Assembly (NCBI GenBank): GCA_944320135.1
Contig: CALUGI010000007.1
Coordinates: 33,776-97,775, forward strand
Origin: an uncultured Phocaeicola sp.
GTDB taxonomy: Bacteria; Bacteroidota; Bacteroidia; Bacteroidales; Bacteroidaceae
Length of the DNA: 64,000 nt
Direction of reading: 5' to 3'
Shown piece after piece: positions 52,799 through 60,613 of this stretch; within the stretch, counting starts at the first letter, position 1, and each line of letters starts with the position of its first letter. The translations under genes were made by a program, and so were the position numbers. The notes under the pieces are model-generated. The model saw only the letters and a list, made by a program, of their open reading frames with translations, was not told the DNA's origin and did not search any database.

Positions 52799-53209
52799 AG
52801 TTGTAATCTCCTATCGTTTAATTGTTATTTTATTAGTTTGTTTCTTGAACCCCTCCGCCTTTCGGTTTCGGAATCCGCATACGATAGTGCAAAGCCTGTA
52901 CCTGTTGACAAATTGTCGCCCGTGTGACGCTTGATTTTAATCATGATAGAGATTTGTTAAGCAAAGTGTCGCATCGTTTAAACTTGTGCAAACTTTATTA
53001 GCCGATATGTTCCCGGAAAGCTCTTGCCAATTTGTCGTCTCTTGTGCCGGATTGTCAGAAAAGCGCTTGTTCGGAAATGTGGAAAAGCGTATATTTGCAG
53101 AGGCACGGACGCTCCGGACTTTTGAATTCTTGCATTTGCCTTCCTTTTGCAAGAGGGGGAGAAGACGGGCGGTTCGTGGCATTTATATATGTTTAAGAAT
53201 AAGACAGAC
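52799..53209. other. 411-nt intergenic region, divergent promoters
   Basis: No coding frame is supported here. It contains the Hsp20 ribosome-binding site (52808-52811), AT-rich leader sequence to about 52850, and the MBL-gene promoter at 53066-53097. I see no convincing -7 box for Hsp20 and no strong inverted repeat that would suggest a known heat-shock operator. Confidence 0.5.
53066..53097 (+). promoter_or_regulatory. Promoter of the MBL lipoprotein gene (both boxes)
   Basis: CTTG at 53066-53069 (one mismatch to TTTG) and TATATTTG at 53090-53097 are 20 nt apart, matching the TTTG-N19-21-TAnnTTTG layout of the Bacteroidota housekeeping sigma factor. It is the most complete promoter I see in the window. 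The leader would be about 105 nt. Confidence 0.6.
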
Positions 53210-54082
53210 ATGAGAAAGGCTATGATTTTCTTGGCCGGCGGCCTGATGGCGCTGGTTTCGGCGTGTGGCGGTTCTGCCCGGAAAGCGGGCGGTGACGCCG
53301 ATTCGATTACCGCTACAGTTTACATGGGGGTGAAGATTGTTCGGCTGGACAGTGTAAAGGTTACATGGATTAGAGACAATGCCAAAGACAAGCTGATGCC
53401 CGTAAGCCTTTTCGACGGGGATGCGGCTTTGCTGGCCGATTCGTTGGGGCTGGAGGGCGGAATACCTTCGTCCGTCAGCGTGTTTCTTGTGGAAACGGAG
53501 GGCAAGCGAATTTTGTTTGACGCCGGTTTGGGCGCGCCCGACAGTCAATTGCTGAAGGGGCTGGAGGCTTTGGGCATAGCTCCGGAAGACATCGATTATC
53601 TGTATCTCACCCATTTTCATGGCGACCACATCGGCGGGATGATGAAGGGCGACACTGCGGTGTTCCCGAAAGCGCAGGTGTATGCTTCCAAGGCGGAATA
53701 TGATGCCTGGATGGAGATGGACGAGGGGAAGAAGGCTCAGGCGGCGAAAACGATGGATGCCTACAAGGAGCGTCTCCACCTTTTTGAGTTCGGCGATGCG
53801 CTTCCGTGCAATGTGATGGCCGTCAGAGCTTCAGGGCATACGCCGGGGCATACGGCTTATCAGGCGGGCAAGCTGCTCGTGATAGGCGACTTGATGCACG
53901 GCGCGGCGTTGCAGATGAGGAATCCGGACATCTGCGCTTCGTTCGACATGGACAAGAAGGAAGCTGCGGCCATGCGCAAGCTGTTGCTGGACTATGCGGC
54001 AAAAAACGGGCTGACTATGGCCGGAATGCACCTGCCCATGCCTGCGTTCGAGAAGGCTACGTCCGGGAATCTTCCTCGTTGA
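53210..54082 (+). CDS. MBL-fold metallohydrolase lipoprotein
   Basis: A 290-residue lipoprotein (lipobox ALVSAC). The metallo-beta-lactamase-fold motif is THFHGDHIGG (HxHxDH), with later metal ligands in SGHTPGHTAY and DLMHG. The pattern, with SVFLVETEGKRILFDAGLG, resembles lactonase/AttM-like and general MBL hydrolases rather than class B carbapenemases. Substrate is unknown. Its 3' end overlaps the convergent DUF2461 gene by 26 nt. ATG 53210 starts the signal peptide; the frame is open to 53147. Confidence 0.85.
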   Translation: MRKAMIFLAGGLMALVSACGGSARKAGGDADSITATVYMGVKIVRLDSVKVTWIRDNAKDKLMPVSLFDGDAALLADSLGLEGGIPSSVSVFLVETEGKRILFDAGLGAPDSQLLKGLEALGIAPEDIDYLYLTHFHGDHIGGMMKGDTAVFPKAQVYASKAEYDAWMEMDEGKKAQAAKTMDAYKERLHLFEFGDALPCNVMAVRASGHTPGHTAYQAGKLLVIGDLMHGAALQMRNPDICASFDMDKKEAAAMRKLLLDYAAKNGLTMAGMHLPMPAFEKATSGNLPR

Positions 54083-54743
54083 CGTAGCTGACTGCCCGGT
54101 TCAGGTAGTCGATAAAAGGGTGCGTGGCGCGGAAAGCGTCGAGCGTGCGCTCCAACAAGCGGTCTTCCAGCATGAACCGCTTTCCCGGTTCGTATATCAG
54201 GCAATAGGAACGGTACATCAGGTAAGGCGAGCAGGGAGCGTCTTTAGGGTATCCGTTGGGCACCCTCTTCAGCATGTCGGAAGTGTCGAGGCTGAAGGGG
54301 CGTGCCTTTTTTACGATTCGTCCGAACTCGCCGTTGTCGTTGCATATATCGTTGCGGAGCACGCGTATCACTTTCGGGTCAAATTGGTAGTTGCCCGAAG
54401 CGAGCATGTTTCCGTTGGGGTAGCCCGATTCTTGGGGGCCGACCTGAAAATAGTAGCCTGAAAATCCTGATTTTTTCCCTTTCGGACAAACGAACGCTCC
54501 TATGTGGCATTTATAGGGCCGTTTGTCGGGCGAAAACCGCGTGTCGCGATAGATGCGGTAAGTGCAGTCCTTGGCGGAAAGTCCGCTTACCGTATCGTCG
54601 AATTCGGCGATGCCTGCAATCAGTTTCTCCGTGAAGTCGTTGAATTGCTCCTGTGCGGCCAGATAGTCGCTTTTGTGGGCTTGAAACCATTCTCTGTTGT
54701 TGTTCCTTTCCAACTGTGCCAGAAATTTGATTGTTTCTTTCAT
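54057..54743 (-). CDS. DUF2461-family protein
   Basis: A 228-residue cytosolic protein matching the DUF2461 (TIGR02453) pattern: FLAQLERNNNREWFQAHKSDYLAAQEQF, YRIYRDTRFSPDKRPYKCHIGAFV, SGYYFQVGPQESGYPNGNMLASGNYQ. No catalytic role is established for the family. ATG 54743 is used; the 68-codon upstream extension has no family match. The leader (54744-54890) can form GAGGAAAAA/TTTTTCCTC pairing around a GC-rich inner hairpin. Confidence 0.9.
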   Translation of the reverse strand: MKETIKFLAQLERNNNREWFQAHKSDYLAAQEQFNDFTEKLIAGIAEFDDTVSGLSAKDCTYRIYRDTRFSPDKRPYKCHIGAFVCPKGKKSGFSGYYFQVGPQESGYPNGNMLASGNYQFDPKVIRVLRNDICNDNGEFGRIVKKARPFSLDTSDMLKRVPNGYPKDAPCSPYLMYRSYCLIYEPGKRFMLEDRLLERTLDAFRATHPFIDYLNRAVSYVNEEDSRT

Positions 54744-54890
54744 CTGTTTTTCCTTTTTTTGAGGTTTTCGGCGTTTGTGCGGAAGCCGGATTGGAGCTGC
54801 CGCTTCTTCCGAGGAAAAAATGCCGGGGCGTTCCGGATGAGGCTTCGGGACGTTTTTCCTCGTTTGCGCCCGCCTTTCTGCAAAAATACC

Positions 54891-54898
54891 GTTTTTTT
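54891..54898 (-). promoter_or_regulatory. -7 box of the DUF2461 gene
   Basis: TATTTTTG on the minus strand. It predicts a leader of about 140 nt that includes a structured GC-rich segment (about 54811-54860). It is back-to-back with the M23 promoter. Confidence 0.45.
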
Positions 54899-54930
54899 TC
54901 GTTCCGCTGCCATGTTTCGCATAAAACGTG

Positions 54931-54938
54931 TATCTTTG
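54931..54938 (+). promoter_or_regulatory. -7 box of the M23 peptidase gene
   Basis: TATCTTTG matches TAnnTTTG, 29 nt before ATG 54968. An AAGAAGGAA ribosome-binding site lies at about 54950-54959. Confidence 0.5.
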
Positions 54939-54967
54939 TTTCCGCAATTGAAGAAGGAATATGTAAT

Positions 54968-56236
54968 ATGATAAAGTTCGGAAAAAAACGGCGCATTGCG
55001 GCTGCCGCAGCGATAGGGATAATCGTGTTGGGATTTGTTTTCTGGCCGAAGCCGAAAGCGGGCGATATGCCCGACGAGGTAGAAGTGACCGATTCGGCGG
55101 AGGTGGAGCAGTTAGTGCTTGAATACGGCATCCCGGTCGACCGTTATCGGGTGGACTACGGCATCGTGGAGCGCAGGCAGAATCTTTCGTCCATCTTGTC
55201 GAACCACGGGCTTACCACGCGCGACGTCCACAATCTGGGCGAGAAGGCGGAAGGCGTTTTCGACGTGAGGAAGATTCGCGACGGGCAGGCTTACGCAGTG
55301 TTCAAGACGCGCGACAGCATTCCGCGCACCGTGTTCTTCGTGTATGAAGAAAATCCGAAGTCATACGTGGTGTTCGACCTTCGGGGCGACTATAAAGTGT
55401 ATCGGGGCGAGAATCCCGTAGAATGGAAGCGCAAGGAGATATGCGGCAGGGTGGAGTCGTCTTTATGGCTGGCTATGCAGAAAAGCGACGCTTCGCCGTT
55501 GCTTGCGCTGGTGCTGTCAAACATTTACGGGTGGTCGATTGATTTCTTCAGCCTTCAGAAGGAAGACGAGTTTCGCGTGATTTACGAGCAAGAGTGCGTA
55601 GACGGCAAGGAATTGGACAATTTTCATGTGTTGGCTGCTTCGTTCCGGCATTCCGACAGCACGTATTACGCCATCCCGTTCGTGCAGGACGGAGAAGAAC
55701 TTTATTACGGGGTGACGGGAAACAGTCTTGAAGGTGCGTTTCTGAAGGCTCCTCTCGACTTTTACCGCATTACGTCGAGGTTTTCCAACAGCCGTTTCCA
55801 TCCGGTGCTCCGGCGTTATCGCGCGCATCACGGCGTGGATTACGCCGCGCCGAAGGGCACGCCGGTCTATGCCATCGGCAACGGCAAGGTAATAGCCAAG
55901 GCTTATCAGCCCAACGGAGCGGGCAATTACCTGAAAATCCGTCACAACAGTGTGTATGTGACCACCTATATGCACTTGTCGCGTTTTGCGAAAGGCATCA
56001 AGGTGGGGTCTGTGGTGAAACAGAAAGAGGTGATCGGATACGTGGGGTCTACAGGGCTTTCCACGGGGCCTCATCTCGACTTCCGCGTGCATGAAAACGG
56101 AAAGCCCATCAACCCGCTGCTTATCAAGTCGCAGCCGAAGAAGCCGGTCAGCCCGTCTCTGATGCCTCAGTTCGTGCAGCTGCGCGATTCGTTGGTGAAG
56201 CGTCTGGATGCGATGGCCGACTCCGTAGCCCGGTAG
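54968..56236 (+). CDS. M23-family peptidoglycan metallopeptidase, membrane-anchored
   Basis: A 422-residue protein. An N-terminal membrane anchor (IAAAAAIGIIVLGFVFW) is followed by a region with OapA/LysM-like QNLSSILSNHGLTTRDVHNL, then the M23 domain at about 280-385: RAHHGVDYAAPKGTPVYAIGNGKVI, YMHLSRFAKGIKVGSVV and GPHLDFRVHENGKPINP. Zn ligands are His and Asp of HHGVD. The usual final HxH is HLD, so the third ligand may be Asp. It likely cleaves peptide cross-links in the wall. ATG 54968 is supported by a ribosome-binding site. Confidence 0.9.
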   Translation: MIKFGKKRRIAAAAAIGIIVLGFVFWPKPKAGDMPDEVEVTDSAEVEQLVLEYGIPVDRYRVDYGIVERRQNLSSILSNHGLTTRDVHNLGEKAEGVFDVRKIRDGQAYAVFKTRDSIPRTVFFVYEENPKSYVVFDLRGDYKVYRGENPVEWKRKEICGRVESSLWLAMQKSDASPLLALVLSNIYGWSIDFFSLQKEDEFRVIYEQECVDGKELDNFHVLAASFRHSDSTYYAIPFVQDGEELYYGVTGNSLEGAFLKAPLDFYRITSRFSNSRFHPVLRRYRAHHGVDYAAPKGTPVYAIGNGKVIAKAYQPNGAGNYLKIRHNSVYVTTYMHLSRFAKGIKVGSVVKQKEVIGYVGSTGLSTGPHLDFRVHENGKPINPLLIKSQPKKPVSPSLMPQFVQLRDSLVKRLDAMADSVAR

Positions 56237-56240
56237 CGGG

Positions 56241-56393
56241 TTACGATTTGTTGAGTATCACCAGTGCGCCTATCACTCCCGGAATCCATCCGCAGAGAGT
56301 AAGGAGAAAGACGATAAGTATCGAGCCGCAGCCTTTGTCGAATACGGCGAGCGGCGGAAAAATGATGGAAAGAATAACTCTGAAAACTGACAT
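56241..56393 (-). CDS. Pmp3/YqaE-family small membrane protein
   Basis: A 50-codon gene read from the sequence: MSVFRVILSIIFPPLAVFDK then GCG, a second hydrophobic stretch ILIVFLLTLCGWIPGVIGAL, and the end VILNKS. Two hydrophobic hairpin helices with FPPLAVF and WIPGVIGAL are the Pmp3 (PF01679) signature. Relatives are stress-responsive membrane proteolipids affecting membrane potential and salt tolerance. It stops 5 nt after the convergent M23 gene and starts 22 nt from the radical-SAM stop on the same strand. Confidence 0.85.
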   Translation of the reverse strand: MSVFRVILSIIFPPLAVFDKGCGSILIVFLLTLCGWIPGVIGALVILNKS

Positions 56394-56414
56394 AAAGCGT
56401 TTGAAATTTTGAGG

Positions 56415-58073
56415 TTAGCGAATTGAAAAGTCAGAAAGGGCGCAGGTGGAGACGGCCTTGAACGTCGGTGTGGCGCGTTGGCTTTCCGTCTCAAATCCGT
56501 ACCAATAGGAGAGGCCGGATTCCGGGTCTTCAAGGCGGCACAGTCGGAGTGTCTCTTTATAAGTGCCGAAACGCACGTCCCATGCGGCGGGCGGAACGGC
56601 ATGTTTGGTGCGCACTCTCTCGGCAGGTGCTTTCTTGAGCGACATGCCCGCCTCTATCCATGCCAGGGTGACCGCCGTGCAGTAAGACGGATAATGGCGT
56701 TTGCAGAAATCATAAAGAATCAGTCCCCGGCGTTCCAAAGCCAGCGGCTGGTCGATGACGTTCGTTTGCGTAAGATGGTCGAGAAACCTCTGGAGGAAGT
56801 CTTCGCGTTCCACCGTCAGTCGGCGGGTTATTCCCTGCCATGCCTTGGCGTTGTAGAATCCGTCGACAAGCCGTGAGAGACGGCGGGCAGTTTGAAGTTC
56901 GGAAGGCGTGATGTCTTTCGTTCCGAGCACCTCGTAAGGGGGAAGGGGAGAATAGAGGATGCCCGATTCTTCGGCTGTCCGGCGCATCTCAGTTCCGGGA
57001 AGAAGTTTCAGCGATTCCAGCTGGATTTCTCCTGCACCGTAGGAGGCCAATGTGCGCACATCGTCGAAAATCTGTTCCAAACTGTATAGCGGAAGGCCGG
57101 CTATCAGGTCGGCATGAGTCTCAAGGTTGTCGAGCGAACAGAGGAAACGCAACCCTTCGAGGGCGTCGTCAGGGTTTCCTGCCCTTCGGCAAGCGGCAAG
57201 CACCTCTTTGCGGAGGCTTTGTATTCCTGCTTCCAAATGGAGGGTTCCTTTGGGAGCGGCAGCCAGCTTCTCCCGCAATTCTGTGGGCAGCAGTGCCGGA
57301 TGGACTTCTATGTGGAAGCGGATGTCGGGAAATTCCCGAAAGAGATCGAGCAGCTCTCCGGCTCTTTGCGCGTTGTAGTTGAAGGTGCGGTCGAGCAGCC
57401 GTACATCCCGAATCCCGTGTCTGCGGATTGTTTCGATTCGGGCCCGGATGCTTTCCACCGGCAGGCTCCGTACCGGTTTTTCGCCTCCGCTTGCGCAGAA
57501 TGCGCATGTGTTGAAACATCCGCGCGCCGTTTCGAGCTGCACGAACGGCTTGCCCCAATTGAAAAACCGGCTTTCTTCAGGAAATGCCAGCCGATTGAAT
57601 GTTGCAGCAGCCTTTCCGTTGTCATGATAGTTGCCTTTCGAGTCGATATAGCATAGTCCTTGTATGTTTTGCCATGCGCTTTCTTTTCGGCACACTTCGA
57701 GCCATTGGGGGAATGATTCTTCGCCTTCTCCTCTGAATACCGCATTGACGAACGGATTTCTCCGGAGGAAATTTTCATTGTCTCCAAGAAATTCGGGCCC
57801 TCCCAGCGCAATCATGCAATTAGGGAGCATTGCCTTTGTCCGGCAAAGTACGTGAATAAGGGTTTCGTGGGTGAAGAGCCAGCAAGTGGCGGCGACGAGG
57901 TCGGGCTTGCGTCCGCAAACTGTTTCGGCAACGGTTCCGGGGTTTTCGTTGACAGTGGCCGACACAACGTCCCATTCATGCGCAGGATTCTCCCTCATCT
58001 GCGCATGGATGGCCGGAAGCGCAAGGGAGGAATGTGCGTAAGAGCTGTTGAGGTCGAGCCAGAGAATCTTCAT
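56415..58073 (-). CDS. B12-binding radical-SAM protein with DUF4080
   Basis: A 552-residue protein. The N-terminal B12-binding-like domain (about 1-140) has LDLNSSYAHSSLALPAI and IALGGPEFL. The radical-SAM core (about 170-370) carries CFNTCAFC after LETARGC, with HLEAGIQSL and ADLIAGLPLYSLEQ. The C-terminal DUF4080 region (about 370-530) contains ALERRGLILYDFCKRHYPSYCTAVTL. Members resemble methylthiotransferase/oxidase-like B12-rSAM enzymes, but the substrate is unknown. Downstream is the Pmp3-like gene; upstream is the prs terminator. Confidence 0.88.
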   Translation of the reverse strand: MKILWLDLNSSYAHSSLALPAIHAQMRENPAHEWDVVSATVNENPGTVAETVCGRKPDLVAATCWLFTHETLIHVLCRTKAMLPNCMIALGGPEFLGDNENFLRRNPFVNAVFRGEGEESFPQWLEVCRKESAWQNIQGLCYIDSKGNYHDNGKAAATFNRLAFPEESRFFNWGKPFVQLETARGCFNTCAFCASGGEKPVRSLPVESIRARIETIRRHGIRDVRLLDRTFNYNAQRAGELLDLFREFPDIRFHIEVHPALLPTELREKLAAAPKGTLHLEAGIQSLRKEVLAACRRAGNPDDALEGLRFLCSLDNLETHADLIAGLPLYSLEQIFDDVRTLASYGAGEIQLESLKLLPGTEMRRTAEESGILYSPLPPYEVLGTKDITPSELQTARRLSRLVDGFYNAKAWQGITRRLTVEREDFLQRFLDHLTQTNVIDQPLALERRGLILYDFCKRHYPSYCTAVTLAWIEAGMSLKKAPAERVRTKHAVPPAAWDVRFGTYKETLRLCRLEDPESGLSYWYGFETESQRATPTFKAVSTCALSDFSIR

Positions 58074-58082
58074 GATGAGTCG

Positions 58083-58118
58083 AAGCCCTCTCTTTCCTTA
58101 GGCGGGGAGAGAGGGCTT
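58083..58118 (-). terminator. Terminator of prs
   Basis: Perfect 11-bp stem, AAGCCCTCTCT at 58083-58093 with complement at 58108-58118, and a 14-nt loop, 12 nt after the prs stop. The minus-strand T-run is minimal. Confidence 0.6.
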
Positions 58119-58129
58119 GGCTTAAAGCG

Positions 58130-59068
58130 TTAAATCAGATATTGCGAACTGATGGATTCGTTTGTCATCACGCGATGGATGGTTTCGGCGAACATGTCGG
58201 CAATGGACAGCTGCTTCACTTTGGCGCATCGTTGCGAGTAGGGGATGCTGTCTGTAAACACGATTTCTTCCAACTCGGAGTTCTGCACGCGCTCTGAAGC
58301 GGGGCCCGACATGACGCAGTGTGAGGCGATGGCGCGTACCGAGCGCGCTCCGGCTTCTTTCATGATGTCGGCCGCTTTGGTGATGGTGCCTGCCGTGTCT
58401 ACCATGTCGTCTATCAGAATTACGTTCTTGTCTTTCACGTCACCGATAATTTGCATGGAAGCTACCACGTTGGCCTTTTCGCGTGTCTTGTGGCACAGAA
58501 CTAAAGGCACGTCGAGGAACTTCGCATACGTGCTGGCACGCTTCGAGCCTCCTACGTCGGGAGTGGCGATGACCAGATTGTCCAGCTTGAGCGACTGGAT
58601 GTAAGGGGCGAAGATGGCGGAAGCATACAGGTGGTCGACGGGGATGTCGAAGAAGCCCTGTATCTGGTCGGCATGAAGGTCCATCGTAATCAGGCGGTCG
58701 ATGCCTGCCACGCTCAGAAGGTCGGCCACTAATTTTGCGCCGATAGACACGCGGGGCTTGTCCTTCCGGTCCTGACGCGCCCATCCGAAGTAGGGCACTA
58801 CGGCGATGATGCTTTTGGCCGAGGCGCGTTTTGCCGCGTCAATCATCAGCAGAAGTTCCATGAGGTTGTCGGAGTTGGGGAAGGTGGACTGTACGAGGAA
58901 AACGTATTGTCCGCGGATGGATTCTTCGTAAGATACCGCAAATTCTCCGTCGGCAAAGTGGGTGATGTTCATGTTGCCCAGTTCGCATCCCAGGCTTTTG
59001 CAGATTTTTTCAGCAAGGTATCTCGAATTTGTACCGGAGAATACCTTAAAAGGTGTTGTTGCGCTCAT
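58130..59068 (-). CDS. prs: Ribose-phosphate pyrophosphokinase (PRPP synthetase)
   Basis: A 312-residue enzyme making PRPP from ribose-5-phosphate and ATP. Motifs are FADGEFAVSYEESIRGQYVFLVQST, the flexible loop AVVPYFGWARQDRKDKPR, TMDLHADQIQGFFDIPVDHLYAS, and the PRPP-binding VILIDDMVDTAGTI. ATG 59068 (MSATTPFKVFSG) matches family length; the much longer open frame to 59437 overlaps the thiE-like gene and has no family support. It lies downstream of the thiamine genes in an 80-nt spacer that carries no obvious terminator. Confidence 0.97.
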   Translation of the reverse strand: MSATTPFKVFSGTNSRYLAEKICKSLGCELGNMNITHFADGEFAVSYEESIRGQYVFLVQSTFPNSDNLMELLLMIDAAKRASAKSIIAVVPYFGWARQDRKDKPRVSIGAKLVADLLSVAGIDRLITMDLHADQIQGFFDIPVDHLYASAIFAPYIQSLKLDNLVIATPDVGGSKRASTYAKFLDVPLVLCHKTREKANVVASMQIIGDVKDKNVILIDDMVDTAGTITKAADIMKEAGARSVRAIASHCVMSGPASERVQNSELEEIVFTDSIPYSQRCAKVKQLSIADMFAETIHRVMTNESISSQYLI

Positions 59069-59148
59069 TGTTAATAGATATATTGCCAAATAATGATACA
59101 AATGTAGTCCATTTCTTGGAAGAAGGCAAGCGATTGAAGGAGAAATGT

Positions 59149-59757
59149 TCAGTCGGCCAGTTCTTTCAGCCTTTTGAAGCAGGTGATGAGCTGCTGGTAG
59201 TTGTAGTCTGAGGCGGGGTTGAATTTGTTCCAAAGCCCTCCCAGAACGGCTGCCCCTCCGAATCCGAAGTCTTTCGCTTTCAGGATGTTGTCTTCGTCCA
59301 CTCCGCCCAGCGCAATCACTTTCTTGTCGATGATGCCCCGGCTTGCCGCTTCGCGGATGGTTTCCGGGGTGAAAGCCGACGAATATCCTTTTTTCGAGAT
59401 GCTGTCGAATATCGGGCTGAGGAACACGTAGTCGCATATCTTCTTGTCGGCCGACACCTCGTCAAGCGTGTGGCACGATGCGCTCACGTGCCCCGTATAG
59501 TTGTCGGGGATGAGCGGGTTGCGCTGGCTCAGATGAATGCCCTTCAGCTTGTATTCGTTTTTCAGATAGAAATGGTCGTGTACTACGATATGCCTGTGGT
59601 ACTTCTCCGGGATGAGCGTGAGCAGGCGTTCCGCATATACGGGAGCCGTGTCCGGCTTGCGCAGGTGGAGCGTGTCAAGCCCTTCGTCGAAGAGGGCGGT
59701 GATTATCTTGTCTTCTTCTACAAAGTAAGCGGGTGTCGTGATGACTATCAGTTTCAT
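59149..59757 (-). CDS. ThiE/TenI-like thiamine-phosphate synthase family protein
   Basis: A 202-residue TIM-barrel protein: DTLHLRKPD, HIVVHDHFYL, GIHLSQRN, ASCHTLDEVS, CDYVFLSPIFDSISKKGYSSAF, ALGGVDEDNI and the phosphate-binding GFGGAAVLGGLW. ThiE joins HMP-pyrophosphate to thiazole phosphate; TenI is the thiazole tautomerase. Position after thiF is the usual place of the second, TenI-like copy in Bacteroides. Sequence alone does not separate the two. Start ATG 59757; a -7 box sits just upstream, so it may also have its own transcript. Confidence 0.85.
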   Translation of the reverse strand: MKLIVITTPAYFVEEDKIITALFDEGLDTLHLRKPDTAPVYAERLLTLIPEKYHRHIVVHDHFYLKNEYKLKGIHLSQRNPLIPDNYTGHVSASCHTLDEVSADKKICDYVFLSPIFDSISKKGYSSAFTPETIREAASRGIIDKKVIALGGVDEDNILKAKDFGFGGAAVLGGLWNKFNPASDYNYQQLITCFKRLKELAD

Positions 59758-59775
59758 TCGATTGCGTTTATGGTG

Positions 59776-59783
59776 CAAAGTTA
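59776..59783 (-). promoter_or_regulatory. -7 box upstream of the thiE/tenI-like gene
   Basis: TAACTTTG on the minus strand, a TAnnTTTG match, 18 nt before ATG 59757 and inside the thiF-thiE spacer. No -33 box is seen. Confidence 0.4.
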
Positions 59784-59810
59784 ACATGCTTGCCCCAATA
59801 TTCCTAATGT

Positions 59811-60527
59811 TTACAGGGAAATCGTGTGCGTTTCCAACGTTTTCAGGTCGATGTGCCACAGTTTCCCGCTCAGCGTGTCGCCGTATCCGAGGATGAGCTT
59901 CAGGGCTTCATTGGCCTCCGCGCATCCTACGATGCCGGGGGTGACGCCCAGCACGGCTTTGGAGGGGCGGGGCAGCGAGAGCATCCCGGCTTCGTCGGGG
60001 AACAGGGTGCGGTAGTCGGGGCCGCCTTCGTGGTTGAACACCGCCACCTGCCCGTCGAACTCGCGGATGGCTCCGTACACGTAGGGCTTGCGCAGGCGGA
60101 CGCACGTGTCGTTGATGAGGTATCGCGTGGCGAAGTTGTCGCATCCGTCCACTACGATGTCGTAGTCCGCCACGATGCCGCTTGCGTTTTCGGCGGTAAG
60201 CCTCACAGGGTATGCGTCTATCCGGATGCGTCCGTTGAGCGCTTGGAGGCGTTTTTGGGCGCAGAGGGCTTTGGGCTGCCCGATTTCGGCTTCCGTATAG
60301 AGCACTTGCCGCTGGAGGTTGCTCCCGCTCACCGTATCGTCGTCCACTAATCCGATGCGCCCGACGCCGGCTCCTGCCAGATACAGCGCGGCGGGCGAGC
60401 CGAGCCCTCCGACTCCGACTATCAGCACGCGGGCGTTTTTCAGTTTCATTTGTCCTTCTTCGCCGATTTCGTCAAGTTGAATCTGGCGGTTGTAGCGTTC
60501 TTTTTCGCGATCGGTCAGTGCGTTCAT
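59811..60527 (-). CDS. thiF: ThiF/MoeB/HesA-family adenylyltransferase
   Basis: A 238-residue E1-like enzyme that adenylates the ThiS C-terminus for sulfur transfer in thiazole synthesis. Motifs are RYNRQIQLDEIGEEGQ, the nucleotide loop VGVGGLGSPAALYLAGAGVG, LVDDDTVSGSNLQRQVLY, VDGCDNFATRYLIND, and GVTPGIVGCAEANEALKLI. The two CxxC zinc pairs of E. coli ThiF/MoeB are absent. Start is MNALTDREKERYNRQ at 60527, or two codons upstream. Context in a thi cluster supports ThiF over MoeB. Confidence 0.9.
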   Translation of the reverse strand: MNALTDREKERYNRQIQLDEIGEEGQMKLKNARVLIVGVGGLGSPAALYLAGAGVGRIGLVDDDTVSGSNLQRQVLYTEAEIGQPKALCAQKRLQALNGRIRIDAYPVRLTAENASGIVADYDIVVDGCDNFATRYLINDTCVRLRKPYVYGAIREFDGQVAVFNHEGGPDYRTLFPDEAGMLSLPRPSKAVLGVTPGIVGCAEANEALKLILGYGDTLSGKLWHIDLKTLETHTISL

Positions 60528-60552
60528 AATCAATATGTTTTAGGGGTCAGTG

Positions 60553-60592
60553 AAAACGCGGCGGCATTCCGGGCGAAATGCCGTCGCGTTTT
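60553..60592. terminator. Hairpin between thiH and thiF
   Basis: Arms 60553-60568 and 60577-60592 (AAAACGCGGCGGCATT and complement) pair with one mismatch and an 8-nt loop. Both strands have a short T-run after the stem, the plus strand longer. In the thi operon it may attenuate or protect rather than terminate, since thiF and thiE lack an obvious strong promoter in between. Confidence 0.5.
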
Positions 60593-60613
60593 TTTGTCGG
60601 GGCTGCGACAAGT

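Noticed and set aside
53210-54082. MBL lipoprotein as a class B carbapenemase
   Set aside because: It has HxHxDH but lacks the layout of B1 enzymes such as CfiA; the pattern is closer to general MBL lactonase-type hydrolases.
58130-59437. Extended prs start at 59437
   Set aside because: The extra 123 residues have no similarity to PRPP synthetases and overlap the thiE/tenI-like gene; ATG 59068 gives normal length.
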